From Cymodocea nodosa (lineage: Eukaryota; Streptophyta; Magnoliopsida; Alismatales; Cymodoceaceae): 64,000 nucleotides of DNA. Numbering within the stretch: position 1 is the stretch's first letter; the number at the start of each line of letters is the position of its first letter. The notes below the pieces were generated by a model. The model was given only the letters and a program-made list of their open reading frames with translations. It was not told the DNA's origin and searched no databases. The position numbers were made by a program, and so were the translations under genes. Positions 45,484 through 56,509 of this stretch are shown here, in pieces. Location of the stretch: positions 3,993,501 through 4,057,500 of the forward strand of contig CM072345.1 of the NCBI GenBank assembly GCA_036874045.1, written 5' to 3'.

Positions 45484-46320
45484 ATGTATTGTTCATCTAC
45501 TTATATTTGTATTGAAAAATATCTGACTATATATAAATGTAAACTATTTATATAAATGAATGTTTGAATTTTAGATATTTCTGAATTTGTGTAATTGTGA
45601 ACAAATGATTTAAAGCTAAATTGAATATTATACAATTGTTTAAAGATGTGCAAGACTATTTAAAAGATTTACAATTTTTATGAATGACATGGTTAAATGC
45701 ATGATGATTGTACGATGTTTGAATATATCTGCATACTAAAAAGTAAAATGTGAATTCTACATAATAGGAAATGAATTGTAAGTTAAATATGCATATATTG
45801 TTCAAATTTAAATGAGATAAATTAGAACACTACATTAATGACATGTATTTAACCTTAATTAAGTTGACAAAATGTAGGAAAAAATATATATAGAAGTTAA
45901 TACGATGAGTAAGTTTTAGAAAAATTAGCTAAGTGTTAACTCAACGAAGTAAGTCCGTTGAGTTAACCTTAACTCCACAAGGTCAAGAATAAAATATAAG
46001 GTCACTCCATTGAGTTATCTATAACTTAACGAAGTTAGTCTGTGGAGTTAGCAATTAAGCAACGAAGCTAGTCTGTTGAGTTAGCTATAACTCAATGAGA
46101 TTAGTTCGTTGAGTAAGAAATAGTAACCGAAGCTAGTTCATTAAGTTAACTGTAACTCAATGAGGTTAGTTCATGGATTAAGTTGAACGATTATTCTTTT
46201 AGCCACGAATGAAACTTCGTGGGTTTAGTAGTTACTGAAATTTAAAGTTAGAAGTGGAACACATATCCATAAAAATAGGAACCATACTGCACTTTACAAG
46301 ACACGTTCTTGCAACAAGAT
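45484..46320 (+). other. GypG-1 3' noncoding region
   Basis: No ORF. At 45935-46190 there is an array of about eight motifs such as AACTCAACGAAGTAAGTCCG and TCTGTTGAGTTAGC, like those upstream of the third ORF. No polypurine tract or LTR start was recognised before the copia fragment begins, so the 3' end of GypG-1 is missing or displaced. Confidence 0.55.
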
Positions 46321-48786
46321 TCATTTGTCTTACTAGTTGAAAATTTATAGCATAATTTAATTAATATTACTCAGTTAGAAGACAAAGGTTATATGGTTTT
46401 GTTTAAATCTAAGAAATGTCTTGTTATTGATGAAAATTCTAATGAAGTTAAATTTACTGCTCATAGAAGAAATGATGTATGTTTTCTAAATTTACCTAAT
46501 GATGTTTCTACCACTGATTCCTATTTCATTGCAAATAATTTAGACAATGCATGGTTATGGCATCGTAGACTAGGTCATATTCATATGAAGCAGCTAGATA
46601 AGTTAGCTAAGAAGAACCTAGTAGATGGTTTACCCAATTTGAAATTTAAAAAAGATAAAATCTGTGTTGCATGTGAATTAGGAAAACAGAAGAAGAGTTC
46701 TTTTAAATCAGGAAAGCAAATTATATCTAGAAGAATTTTGGAATTAATTCACATGGATTTATTCGGCCCTACTAGAACAGAAAGTTTAGGTGGAAAGAAA
46801 TATGTATTTGTTCTAGTTGATGATTTTTCAAGATATACTTGGGTAATATTTTTAAAACATAAGAGTGAAGTATTTGAGGAGTTTAAAATTTTTCTGAATA
46901 TGGTTCAAAATGAAAAGGAATTGAAAGTTAAGAAAATTAAGAGTGATCATGGAGGGGAATTTGAAAATGAAAATATGGAAAAACTTTGCCAAGATCTAGG
47001 AATAGAACATAGATTTGCCTTTCCTAGAGCCCCTTCTCAGAATGAAGTTGTAGAGAGAAAGAATAGATCTCTTCAAGAAATGGCTAGAACTATGCTAAAT
47101 GAAAACAAGGTTGTTTATTATTTTTGGGCTGAGGCAATTAGTACTGCATGTTATATTTTAAATAGAGTAACCCTAAGAAGAGATTTGAATAAGACTCCCT
47201 TTGAACTATGGATGGGTAGAATTCCTAAAGTTCATTATTTTAATGCTTTTGGATCTAAATGTTTTATTCTAAATACAAAGGAAAATAAGGATAAATTTGA
47301 AGAAAAATCTGATGAAGGTATATTTTTGGGATATTCTTCAAGAAGTAAGGCATATAGACTCTATAACAAATTTTCCTTGGCCATTGAAGAATCCATGCAT
47401 GTAAATTTTGATGAAGAGCTAAGTAATAATTCAAGGGAAATTATTGGTACTTCTGAAGATGAATGTATTGAAGTAAATATTAGTGAATCTAGTACCATGG
47501 GTCAAGAAATAAATGATAATTCTGTGTCTCATAAATTTTTGCCTCAACACCCTAAGGAATTTATTATTGGTGATAATTCAAAAGGTGTTCAAACAAGATC
47601 TAGTATCAATGTATCTAGGTGCTATGCATTTCTATCTGAAATAGAACCTAAAAACATTGATGAGGCATTAAATGATGAATTTTGGATTAGTGCCATGCGG
47701 GAAGAACTCAATTAGTTTAGAAGAAATGAAGTTTGGGACTTAGTTCCTAAAACTCAAGATCATTCAATTATTAACACTAAATGGATATTTAAGAATAAAT
47801 CTAATGAATCAAGGCATGTAATTAAAAATAAGGCTAGACTAGTAGCCCAAGGGTATAACTAGCAGGAGGGAATAGATTTTGAAGAAACTTTTGCTCCTGT
47901 AGTTAGATTAGAATCAATTAGAATTTTTCTAGCTTTTGCTGCTCATATGAATTTTAAATTATATCAAATGGATGTTAAACGTGCATTTTTAAATGGTTTT
48001 ATTAAAGAAGAAGTATATGTTAGGCAACCACCTAGTCTTGTTGATACTAATTTTCCTAAGCATGTTTTCAAACTGAAGAAGGCCTTGTATGGTTTGAAAC
48101 AAGCTTTGAGAGCTTGGTATGATAGGCTAAAATCCTTTCTGTTAGATAATGGATTTTCTATTGGTAAGGTTGACAATACCTTATTCTTTAAGAAAAATCA
48201 TCTAGGTTTGTTAGTTGTTCAGATTTATGTTGATGATATCATTTTTGGAGCAACTAATGAGGATTTAAGCAATAAATTTGCAGATCAAATGAAAAATCAA
48301 TTTGAGATGAGTTTAATGGGTGAGTTGACACTCTTTTTAGGATTGTAGATTAAACAAGTAGAAAAAGGAATTTTTGTATATCAAGAAAAATATACAAAGC
48401 AACTCTTAGAAAAGTTTGGTATAAGTAACTGCAAGTCCTCACGCACTCCTGAGTACATCAATTAAATTGGATAAAGATGAATTTGGACCAGCTGTTGATA
48501 TTACTAAATATAGAGGAATTATAAGTTCTCTTCTTTATTTAACAACTTCTAGACCTGATATCATGTTTAGTGTTTGTGCTTGTACTCATTTTCAAGCTCA
48601 ACCAAAAGAATCTCACCTATCTACAATTAAAAGGATAATGAATACTTGCAAGGAACTTCAAATTTTGGTTTAATGTATTTCAAGGATAGCAGTTTGGACC
48701 TAATTGGATACAATGATGTTGATTATGCTGGATGCAAATCTGATAGAAAGAGTACTAGTGGAACTTGCCAACTATTTGGCAATTAT
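46321..48786 (+). pseudogene. pol: CopE pol fragment: integrase, RT, RNase H start
   Basis: Copia pol lacking LTR, gag and protease. Begins in the linker after protease (VENL-stop-HNLINITQLEDKGY), then WLWHRRLGHIHMKQL with CVACELGKQ zinc site, integrase core HMDLFGP, KSDHGGEF, VVERKNRS (D-D-E intact), and RT with [20 protein letters not shown] and YVDDIIFGA (near 48230). Three early stops are all TAG at Gln positions (47713, in GYN-stop-QEG, and FLGL-stop-IKQ). After 48440 the frame shifts; RNase H ends at GTCQLFGNYL where the GypG-2 LTR begins. Different lineage from CopA-1 by sequence (EDKGY, NLPND). Confidence 0.93.
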
Positions 48787-49349
48787 TTAGAATGAAAAAG
48801 TGCATAATATTAACGGTTAAATGATGATTAATTGCATAATATTTAGCTTATCATATGAGAATTAAACCATTATGTTATAATTGCACAATTATATGCTTTA
48901 ATGAAAGAAGCTGCATAATTTCAGGGAATTAATGTTAATTTAGTACATTTCTGAACTATCAGTAAATTGCAGGCTGTGAAATTCTTAAATATCTGAATTT
49001 TCTGTTATTTCAGAGAGTTATGTTTAATGTACCAGATAGTTATGTTTTAAAGAATATTTTATTATTTCCAGAAATACATGTGTTGAAGCCATAATGCATG
49101 ACTTAAGTGGATTTTTGATAAGTTATTTGGTAACTATCTGAAATGCATCTAGGCATCGGATAGTTAAGTTTGTAAGTGTCCGAAATATTTGAACTTGTTA
49201 AGTTAGAATTATGCACGTGTTGAATTTAAATGCTTTAGTATATCACGTGAGATACACATGTTTAACTCGTTAAGTTAGCATAACTGTACGTGTTGAGTTA
49301 CATGAATACACACTAAGGTAACGCGTTATGTTAGTGTTCAGGGTTTATA
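48787..49349 (+). repeat. GypG-2 LTR, first part
   Basis: Begins at TTTAGAATGAAAAAG inside CopE and aligns with GypG-1 from 13672. From 49191 it holds a block (GAACTTGTTAAGTTAG ... CACGTG ... GTTTAACTCGTTAAGTTAGC ... ACACTAAGGTAACGCGTTA) that also exists in CopB LTRs. Interrupted by LtrD-2. Confidence 0.8.
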
Positions 49350-51116
49350 TGTTATGAAATTAACACACAACCGAGTTTTAATATTTATAACCGCAAGCGC
49401 ATGGAGTCAATTTTAGAAAGCATGCAAGAACAGGTCAAATCCACAGAGATTAGCAATTAAATACAAAATTCACTAGAGTTTATAGACATGCCTTGTGTAA
49501 ATGCATTCTCATCACATGTTTGCCTTAACAATCATGTGAATGTTAGAAATGACTTCATATAGAGTTGAATCAGTAATGAGAAACCTCATTCATGTCCCTC
49601 TCTATCCATCACTTAAGAGAAAGCATCACACAATAATTATTACTCTACAAACATAGAAAATAAAATTACACTACATCAAACTACTAATTCTACTGTAAAA
49701 CTAGCATACATGGACTTATTACCATACATCTAACTCCATGTATGCTCTAATCTACTAAGTATAAGTTATATACAATCAAAATCAAGCAAATCAGGAAGTT
49801 AGAGTTAACTAAAAAATGTCTAAACTATGTTAGAGTTAGAGGAACAAACATTTGAGAAGAATCCACACAAAGAAACATAAAATCAAATACATAAAGGGCA
49901 CAAAACTCAAACTAAACTTAGAATTGAAATTCATTAAAACTAACACAAGAATTCAACACTACAATAAGGGGAAATACGTGGACAACACAAACAACAACAA
50001 TTAACAAACATACAACATCAAAACAGGAAATATAAACAACTCCATCTCAACTCATAGTTCATCTCCTCACCTTAAGCTCACATCTCCAATGATCTTTCCA
50101 CAAGGGACGTCACCTCCTTGCTTCAGCCACCAAAGATGTCTACCTTCTCCACCAATTCTCCATCCTAATGCAGCTTGTTCCTTCCACGGATTGGAGGTCC
50201 AACGCCAAAAGGAGTGCAGCAATGTGTAGAACAATGGAGTGCACTCTTGAAGATACTTCACTACACCTCAACTTGTCTTCTCCAAGGCTTCTCTCCTCCA
50301 TGGATTCAACTCCTCAAGGAGTAATTGCAGCAGCAATTCAACCTCCCTAATGGTGAAGAACGTCGGAGAAGGAAGTGGAGAGAACAAGGGAAGGCAGAGA
50401 CCTACCTCCAAAAGCCGTTTGGAAGAGAAATCACCATGAGTGGAGCTCTTTCACCTCCTTGCTTGGAGCACCAAGGGGGATTCCGAATTTTGGAGTTGGA
50501 GAGGGGAGAAAACTTGTGGGATACAAGGCCTATTTATAGAGATTTTTGATCATCAAGGATTGATGATCCCAAGGCTTGATCTAAGGGCCCTCATTCACCT
50601 ATAATCAAATCCATTTAAGTCATGCATGTAATGTTAGTAATACATGCCAAAAATAACTCTAGTTATGAACTTGAAATATATTTATTTCTAAGGTATGTAA
50701 CATTCATTTTAACATGTTTACAAATGTGAAATGTAAGTTCATCAATGAATGAATCAATTAGTAACATGTATTTAAAATCATTCATAATCAATGTCACATT
50801 ATTGCATTTAATGTCCACAAGTTCATAACCATAGTGTATAAAATATATGTGGCCATATCAAATTATTTCAATACCTTGATGACCTTTAAAATCTCTTTCT
50901 TGGCCTAAGAATTATTAAATCATACATTCAAGCATATGAACATCTAGTATGTTTCGTGAAAATTGCATTAAAGGGATGCATTTGTGCACATATTCATGCA
51001 ATGTCATAAAAATGTGATTAACATGTATTTTCTTGTATAAGTGCATATAACTTGAGTTTCAAGACATAGAATTCATGAATTATCATATAAAAATGTGCAC
51101 AAATATCATCTATACA
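49350..51116 (-). mobile_element. LtrD-2, LTR-like element
   Basis: About 1.8 kb, with TGTTATGAAATT at the left and CATCTATACA at the right. On the minus strand it has the same layout as LtrD-1: TATA box TATAAATA (50538-50531) and, close to its 3' end, ATCTCTGTGGATTTGACC and CCATGCGCTTGCGGTT (about 49440-49388). No clear target duplication (TTATA left, GTTAG right). ORFs near 50067-50549 occur on both strands, have no recognised similarity and are probably chance. Confidence 0.65.
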
Positions 51117-52338
51117 GTTAGCAACTTATTTCTTTATTGCACGTGTTTTATAGTTAAATCAACGAAGTAAGTCCGTTGAGTTATCTACAACTCCATGGAC
51201 CATTTAATTTCTAATATGTCACTGTAGTAGTTACAGAAACAGGACATTCGAAGGAAAACCACGATTGCACATATCACGTAGGAATTCACTCGTGGAAGGG
51301 AGAAGAAATCACCATCGTTGATCTAAATGAAGGAAATCCAGCCGATCATCTAAAGTAGAAGTAGTTACTATTGAAGAAATATAAAAGAAGAGGAGAAAAA
51401 ACTAAGAAGGTGTGGTTGAAGGTGTGGTTGGAGGTGTGTGGTAGTGTATGTAAAGGTGGAGGACCACACTAACTGTAGGCAATGTCGAAAGATCACTAAA
51501 GCATCCACACCATCACCAACAATTCACCATCACCAACATTACCATAATCACCAACCATCGGAGGTCTGTGAGGATACTTTCCTGATGTCAGGTCGATTTC
51601 AAGCCAAACACGGTGCTTGACAACCACTGTGAGGAGTGATCGCGTCGTAGGAAGGGAAGCCATTTTCACCAAGCACTGATTTATATCTCAGGAAATCGTA
51701 AAGCTTCTAGCCTTGGTTTCGAGTTGATGCCAGTATGTTGAAGAGGAGATCATCTTGTAATTTTAGACTCGCGATTCTATAGCGAGAGGAGGCAAAATTG
51801 TAAGTGATTAAGTTTTCAGTGGTGTAATCGTGTAGCATGTAGTAACGGAAGTATTTACTATCGATAGAGATTTTTATATTTCCCCTTTCGCCCATTTTCA
51901 TGAACATCTCAAAACAAAAATACCAAAAACAACTACTTATCTATGTTTATATTTAGTATTTAAGTGTTGTATTGTTTGTTTTGTAACATGATTAAAGTTA
52001 TCATTGTCAATATTGTGAATGTTTTATGTTTGTTTGATTTAGAAAATAGAAAATAGTATTACAGTTTACTGAAATTGATTCGTTCCAAGAACTTCAAGAT
52101 TTTAATGGTTACTGTTTGAAATATTTGAATATTAGTGTTGCTTAATGATAAATCTAATATTAACTAGCATTAAAGAGCTTAATTGATGTTATTTACAATC
52201 TATGGAATTGCCTAATGGTTGGCTGAATTCCTTTGTAAATAGCAGTATTAAATTGGAAAGATATGCTCGTGGAGTTAACTTAAGTCCATGAGATTAGTCT
52301 GTTGAGTTAGCCAAAACGCCATGAACTTAGTCTGTTGT
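51117..52338 (+). repeat. GypG-2 LTR, second part
   Basis: Resumes at CTTATTTCTTTATTGCACGTG and follows GypG-1 (14095-14780 and 26083 on), including one TATA box TATAAAAG at 51380-51387. It does not have the 174-base duplication. Breaks off at 52338 in TTAGTCTGTTGT, where CopC-2 is inserted; the rest of GypG-2 lies beyond the window. Confidence 0.8.
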
Positions 52339-53570
52339 TGTTAGGTATTTAATTTTGATGATATATGCTTTATTAACGTATTTAAATAAGTCTGCATAAT
52401 ATTCTCTAAGTATATTTCTCTAAGTATAATAGTTAACAGATTATCGGAAAGTTTCATTTTTATGTCGAATAAATTAAAGATTTCCGAAGAGCTAGATTTG
52501 CAATAGTTAAACTTTTTGATAGTTAACGTTTCATTTTTGTCGAATACTTTATGTTAAAAACTTGTATAGTTAAGTTATCTACACGTGTGTTTTTAATGTT
52601 TTAAGTTGTCACGTGTTTTCCATGTGCGTTCAGTAATGAAAAATTGAATAGTTAGATAACTGTTTGAGTTTTTATACGCATGGATAGATAACTATTCGAG
52701 TTTTATAAAAGGACTAACGAATAGATAAGTTTCCTTGTCTAGTCACGTGTTTTGTAGGTGCAAAAACTCGAAGAGTTAAAGAATAAGTGTTCGAGTTTTA
52801 CAGGAGTTAAAGGATAAATGTTCGACTAAATCGAAGACTTAGAAGATATTCTACAAGACTCTAGGAAGATAAAGTTTCAATGAATCTACGAGTGGAGATC
52901 GTGGAAACTCAAAATGTTAGTGAAGAAAGTGGAAATTTAAATAGAAAGTAATTTGGATTAAAGAGAAAATTAGTACGTGGATTATGGATTATGGATTATG
53001 GATTGTGGATCAAGTGGATGAACATGCTAAACGTGAAAGACAACAGAGTTCGACTACTAATAGAGAGTACGAGCTACATTACAATAAAGGATCCCAATCT
53101 TTAAAAAAAAAACCAAGTCTAAATATTCAATCTGGATCCCTAATTGAAAAGTTAAGTTTGAATATTCATATTCTCAAAAGTTCTCCAACATCAAAAGAAG
53201 TTTGAAATTCCAAGCAATTTTAGAAAAGGAGTTGCAAACGCAAGAAGTCTGGAAATTCGACAACTGGAGAAGAAGAGATACAGAAGCTGAGCAAAGAGAA
53301 AGAAAAGAGCTGTGTGCATAAAGATCAGGTTTTATACAATTCAAAATTAGTTTTGAAAAAGAGCTTTGTTTTCCTATTTGAATTATATATCAAAAATTAC
53401 TGTATCAAAACTGTCAAGAAGGGAATTGAGCTGAAAAGATATTTATAATTCTATCTTGAAATAAAAGAATAGAATTTCATTTACGAGTGTTTTGTGCTCT
53501 TGTTTTATCCACTAGTTTAATTACTAAAGATACAATTCACCCCCCCTCTTGTGATACAAACGATCCTACA
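52339..53570 (+). repeat. CopC-2 5' LTR
   Basis: TGTTAGGTATTTAATTTTG to ACGATCCTACA, the forward version of the CopC-1 LTRs. TATAAAAGG at 52704-52712, CACGTG boxes near 52612 and 52744, and a TGGATTA microsatellite at 52979-53008. Confidence 0.93.
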
Positions 53571-53586
53571 ATTGGTATCAGAGCAA
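53571..53586 (+). other. CopC-2 primer-binding site
   Basis: ATTGGTATCAGAGCAA directly after the LTR; core TGGTATCAGAGC intact. Confidence 0.92.
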
Positions 53587-53674
53587 TTAAACTAATTAAA
53601 GCATCCGAAAAGCCTTCATTTCTATATTTAGGAATTGGTTTTTCCTGTCATTTACTTCGGATCATCTGTTTAAA

Positions 53675-54406
53675 GTGGATAATTCTGAAATCTTAGTTAT
53701 GACTGAAGGACAGACCACTAATTGTCCTCCTATGTTCGAAGGTAGCAATTATGGCTACTGGAAATATAGGATGAAAGTATTCTTTCAGTCAATCGATTTC
53801 AAATTATGGCATATAATTAACAATCCTATAGTGTTAGTTTCGACTCCATATGATACTTGGACTTTTGATGAAAAGGAGCGAATGACACTTAACGCTAAAG
53901 GTTTAAACATCTTGTTTTGTGCTTTATCTCATGATCAATTTAATAAAGTTTCTGCATATCAAAATGCATATGAGATATGGCATGCATTAGAAGTTGCCAA
54001 CAAAGGTACTAATCAGGTCAAGTAATCTAAGATCAATATGTTAGTATATAAATATGAGCTTTTTAAAATGAATGTATCTCTGACATGTTTTCCCGTTTTC
54101 TTGAGATTGTAAATTCATTAAAATCTTTAGGCAAGAAATTCGAGGAAAAAGACTTGGTAAGAAAGATCCTTAGATCTTTAACTAAAATTTGGGCTCAAAA
54201 GACAACATCTATTGAAGAGTCCAAAGACTTAAATACATATACTCTCGATGATCTCATAGGAAATCTAACAGCCTATGAAGTACAACATTTAGATCCAAAA
54301 GGGAAAAATCCTAGAAGAGATCTGGCTTTTGAGGCCAATAAAGTCTCAAAAGTCACTAGTGATTCTAACGATGATTTATTGTTGTTGACCAAAAAATTTA
54401 GAAATC
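53675..54406 (+). pseudogene. gag: CopC-2 gag, truncated
   Basis: Equivalent of CopC-1 Gag from DNSEILVMTEGQT; the start codon is GTG here where CopC-1 has ATG, so initiation is lost. Capsid motifs are ILFCALSHDQFNKVSAY and WHALEVANKGTNQVK, followed by TAA (E to stop). A small deletion after LFKM (HE..CIFDMF region) shifts the frame; the second part runs MFSRFLEIVNSLKSL to LLLLTKKFRN. It is cut at 54406 by CopB-2 before the zinc knuckle. Confidence 0.9.
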
Positions 54407-56013
54407 TGTAGGATTGTATGGCTACACAAGAGGGGAGTGAATTGTGTATTTTTAATATTTTCTGAAATATAATTGAAACTTTAAAACTCAAAAACAAGTC
54501 GAGACATTGTTTTCATAAAATCATTTTTATTCAAGGTTTCAATTACAATATACAATTCAATTCTCCTCAGAAATTGTAGATGCAATTATATTTCGATACC
54601 ATGTATCATCTAAACAATTTCATAACTACAAACAGAGAAAACTAATTTGCGGAATTTAAAACTTTTCTCCCTGTTTGAGATCTTTCTTCTTCTTTTTCTT
54701 CTTCAGCAATTCTTCAGTGACGAATATCTTGTCTTTTCATGCTTCACCGAATTTGCTTTCTTCTGATACTTCAAATATTTAGTGACAAAAATCTTACCTT
54801 TTTATGCTTCACTGAACTTTCTTCCACTTGAGAGATTTTTCCCGAAGAGGTGTTTTTGATCCTTGAAAAAGATTTTTCTTTTGGTGTGCAGGGATGGTTT
54901 GATCCTTGAAAAGATTTTTCTTTTTGTGCGCAAGGATAAATTGATCAATGAGAATTCTATGCCTTTTATACTGTATCTTCATTTCATGCATATCCTTCAC
55001 ATTTAACCACTACTAGTTTTCCACTTCTTCACGTCTTTTCATTTTACTTCATCGAAACACACGTTCTAACCCACGTTTATATTTCGAATATTCTTTAATC
55101 ATCAGTCCTAGATCTCTAAAAAATTTCCTGAAAATAAACTTTCTCGTCCAAAAGTTTTTCATCAGTATAATAAGAAGTCATTACTTTAATGTTAACTAAA
55201 CGAGTAACACAAGTATATATATAACTTAATGTTTCTAACTTAACGAGTTCCTCATGTGCTATTTCACGTGACAAGTACTGTAGCTAACTCAACGAACTAA
55301 GTGCATGGTGTTATGCTATCTCAACGAACCATCTCTGTTGTGTTATGATAACTCAACGAACCATTTCCGTTGTGTTATGATAACTCAACGAACCAGTAAT
55401 AAACAAATGTTTTTATAATAAGAACTTTACCACGTGCAAAAATAACAACTTAAGTTTATAACGCTAACCAAACGTGTTGCCTTAGTGTTCAATATTGCAA
55501 CTCAATGCGTTTAGTTATGTTAACTTAACAAGTTAAACATATGCACCTCACGTGATACAATACAACATTCGTAACTTATAATTTCACCACGTGTATAACA
55601 CTAACTTAACGAGTTCGTCTCTTCTTTTACTCACTAACTTAATGAGTTATCATGTAACCTATTTTAACCTTTAAGCCTCTAACTTAACAAGTTCTCACGT
55701 GACCTCTATACAAACAAAACTCTAACTTAACGAGTTGTCTAAATGTGCACTGTTCATGATACAGAAGATATAACATTAAAACATATCATGCTTTTCAATA
55801 AAAACACACGTTAACTTAATGTTTAGGTAAATGAGAAATTAATGCAACGAAACAACTAGATATTAACTTCAGATCCAATACAGACAAGTATTTATATCAG
55901 TAAGCTTTTTCTATATTAATTGATGATTTTAATTTCTTTTCACAAGCAATAGTAATTGAGCAAATATGATTATTTTCATTCAGCACACATCATCAAAACA
56001 AAAATACTCAACA
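54407..56013 (-). repeat. CopB-2 3' LTR
   Basis: Minus strand TGTTGAGTATTTTTG to CAATCCTACA, 1.6 kb. TATAAAAGGC at 54970-54961; two minisatellite units at about 54860-54950; motif array at 55190-55830. Confidence 0.95.
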
Positions 56014-56027
56014 ATCTCCCCCTTTTT
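56014..56027 (-). other. Polypurine tract, CopB-2
   Basis: Minus strand AAAAAGGGGGAGAT directly before the 3' LTR. A second copy, AAAAAGGGGGAGAAAT, lies at 56336-56321. Confidence 0.9.
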
Positions 56028-56509
56028 GATGATGACAAAACCATATTAAATCAATTATGAAATATGTTTAACTCAACAAAGCACCTTCGTTGGGTTAACT
56101 TTTAATTCAACAAACTTGTTTGTTGACTTAAGTTCACTTAAGCTTATTTCTATTGTTTGTGTAAATTTTACCTCTCAGAAATAAAACTCTCAAATGTCAA
56201 TAATTATATAAGTATCAGTTTTCTAATTATCATCTGTCAGATTACAATAACCATTTAAATAGCATCTCCTTTTATAATATATATATGCAATTAAGATCAT
56301 AATCATCTTTTTATAATATTTCTCCCCCTTTTTGTCATTAATCAAAAAGATAATTACAGAGAATATATATATGTATATAAGAGAATTACAACAACGATTT
56401 CTGTAAACAAGAATAATAATTGAACACATTTACAGAAAAATGTATTGTTCAATGAATCAAACAAGTAATACAAACATTACATTTTGTATTCAGAAACAAA
56501 CAAAAACAG

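Noticed and set aside
50067-50549. ORFs in LtrD-2 as a captured host gene
   Set aside because: Short, on both strands, GC-richer than the surroundings but without any recognisable domain or intron structure.
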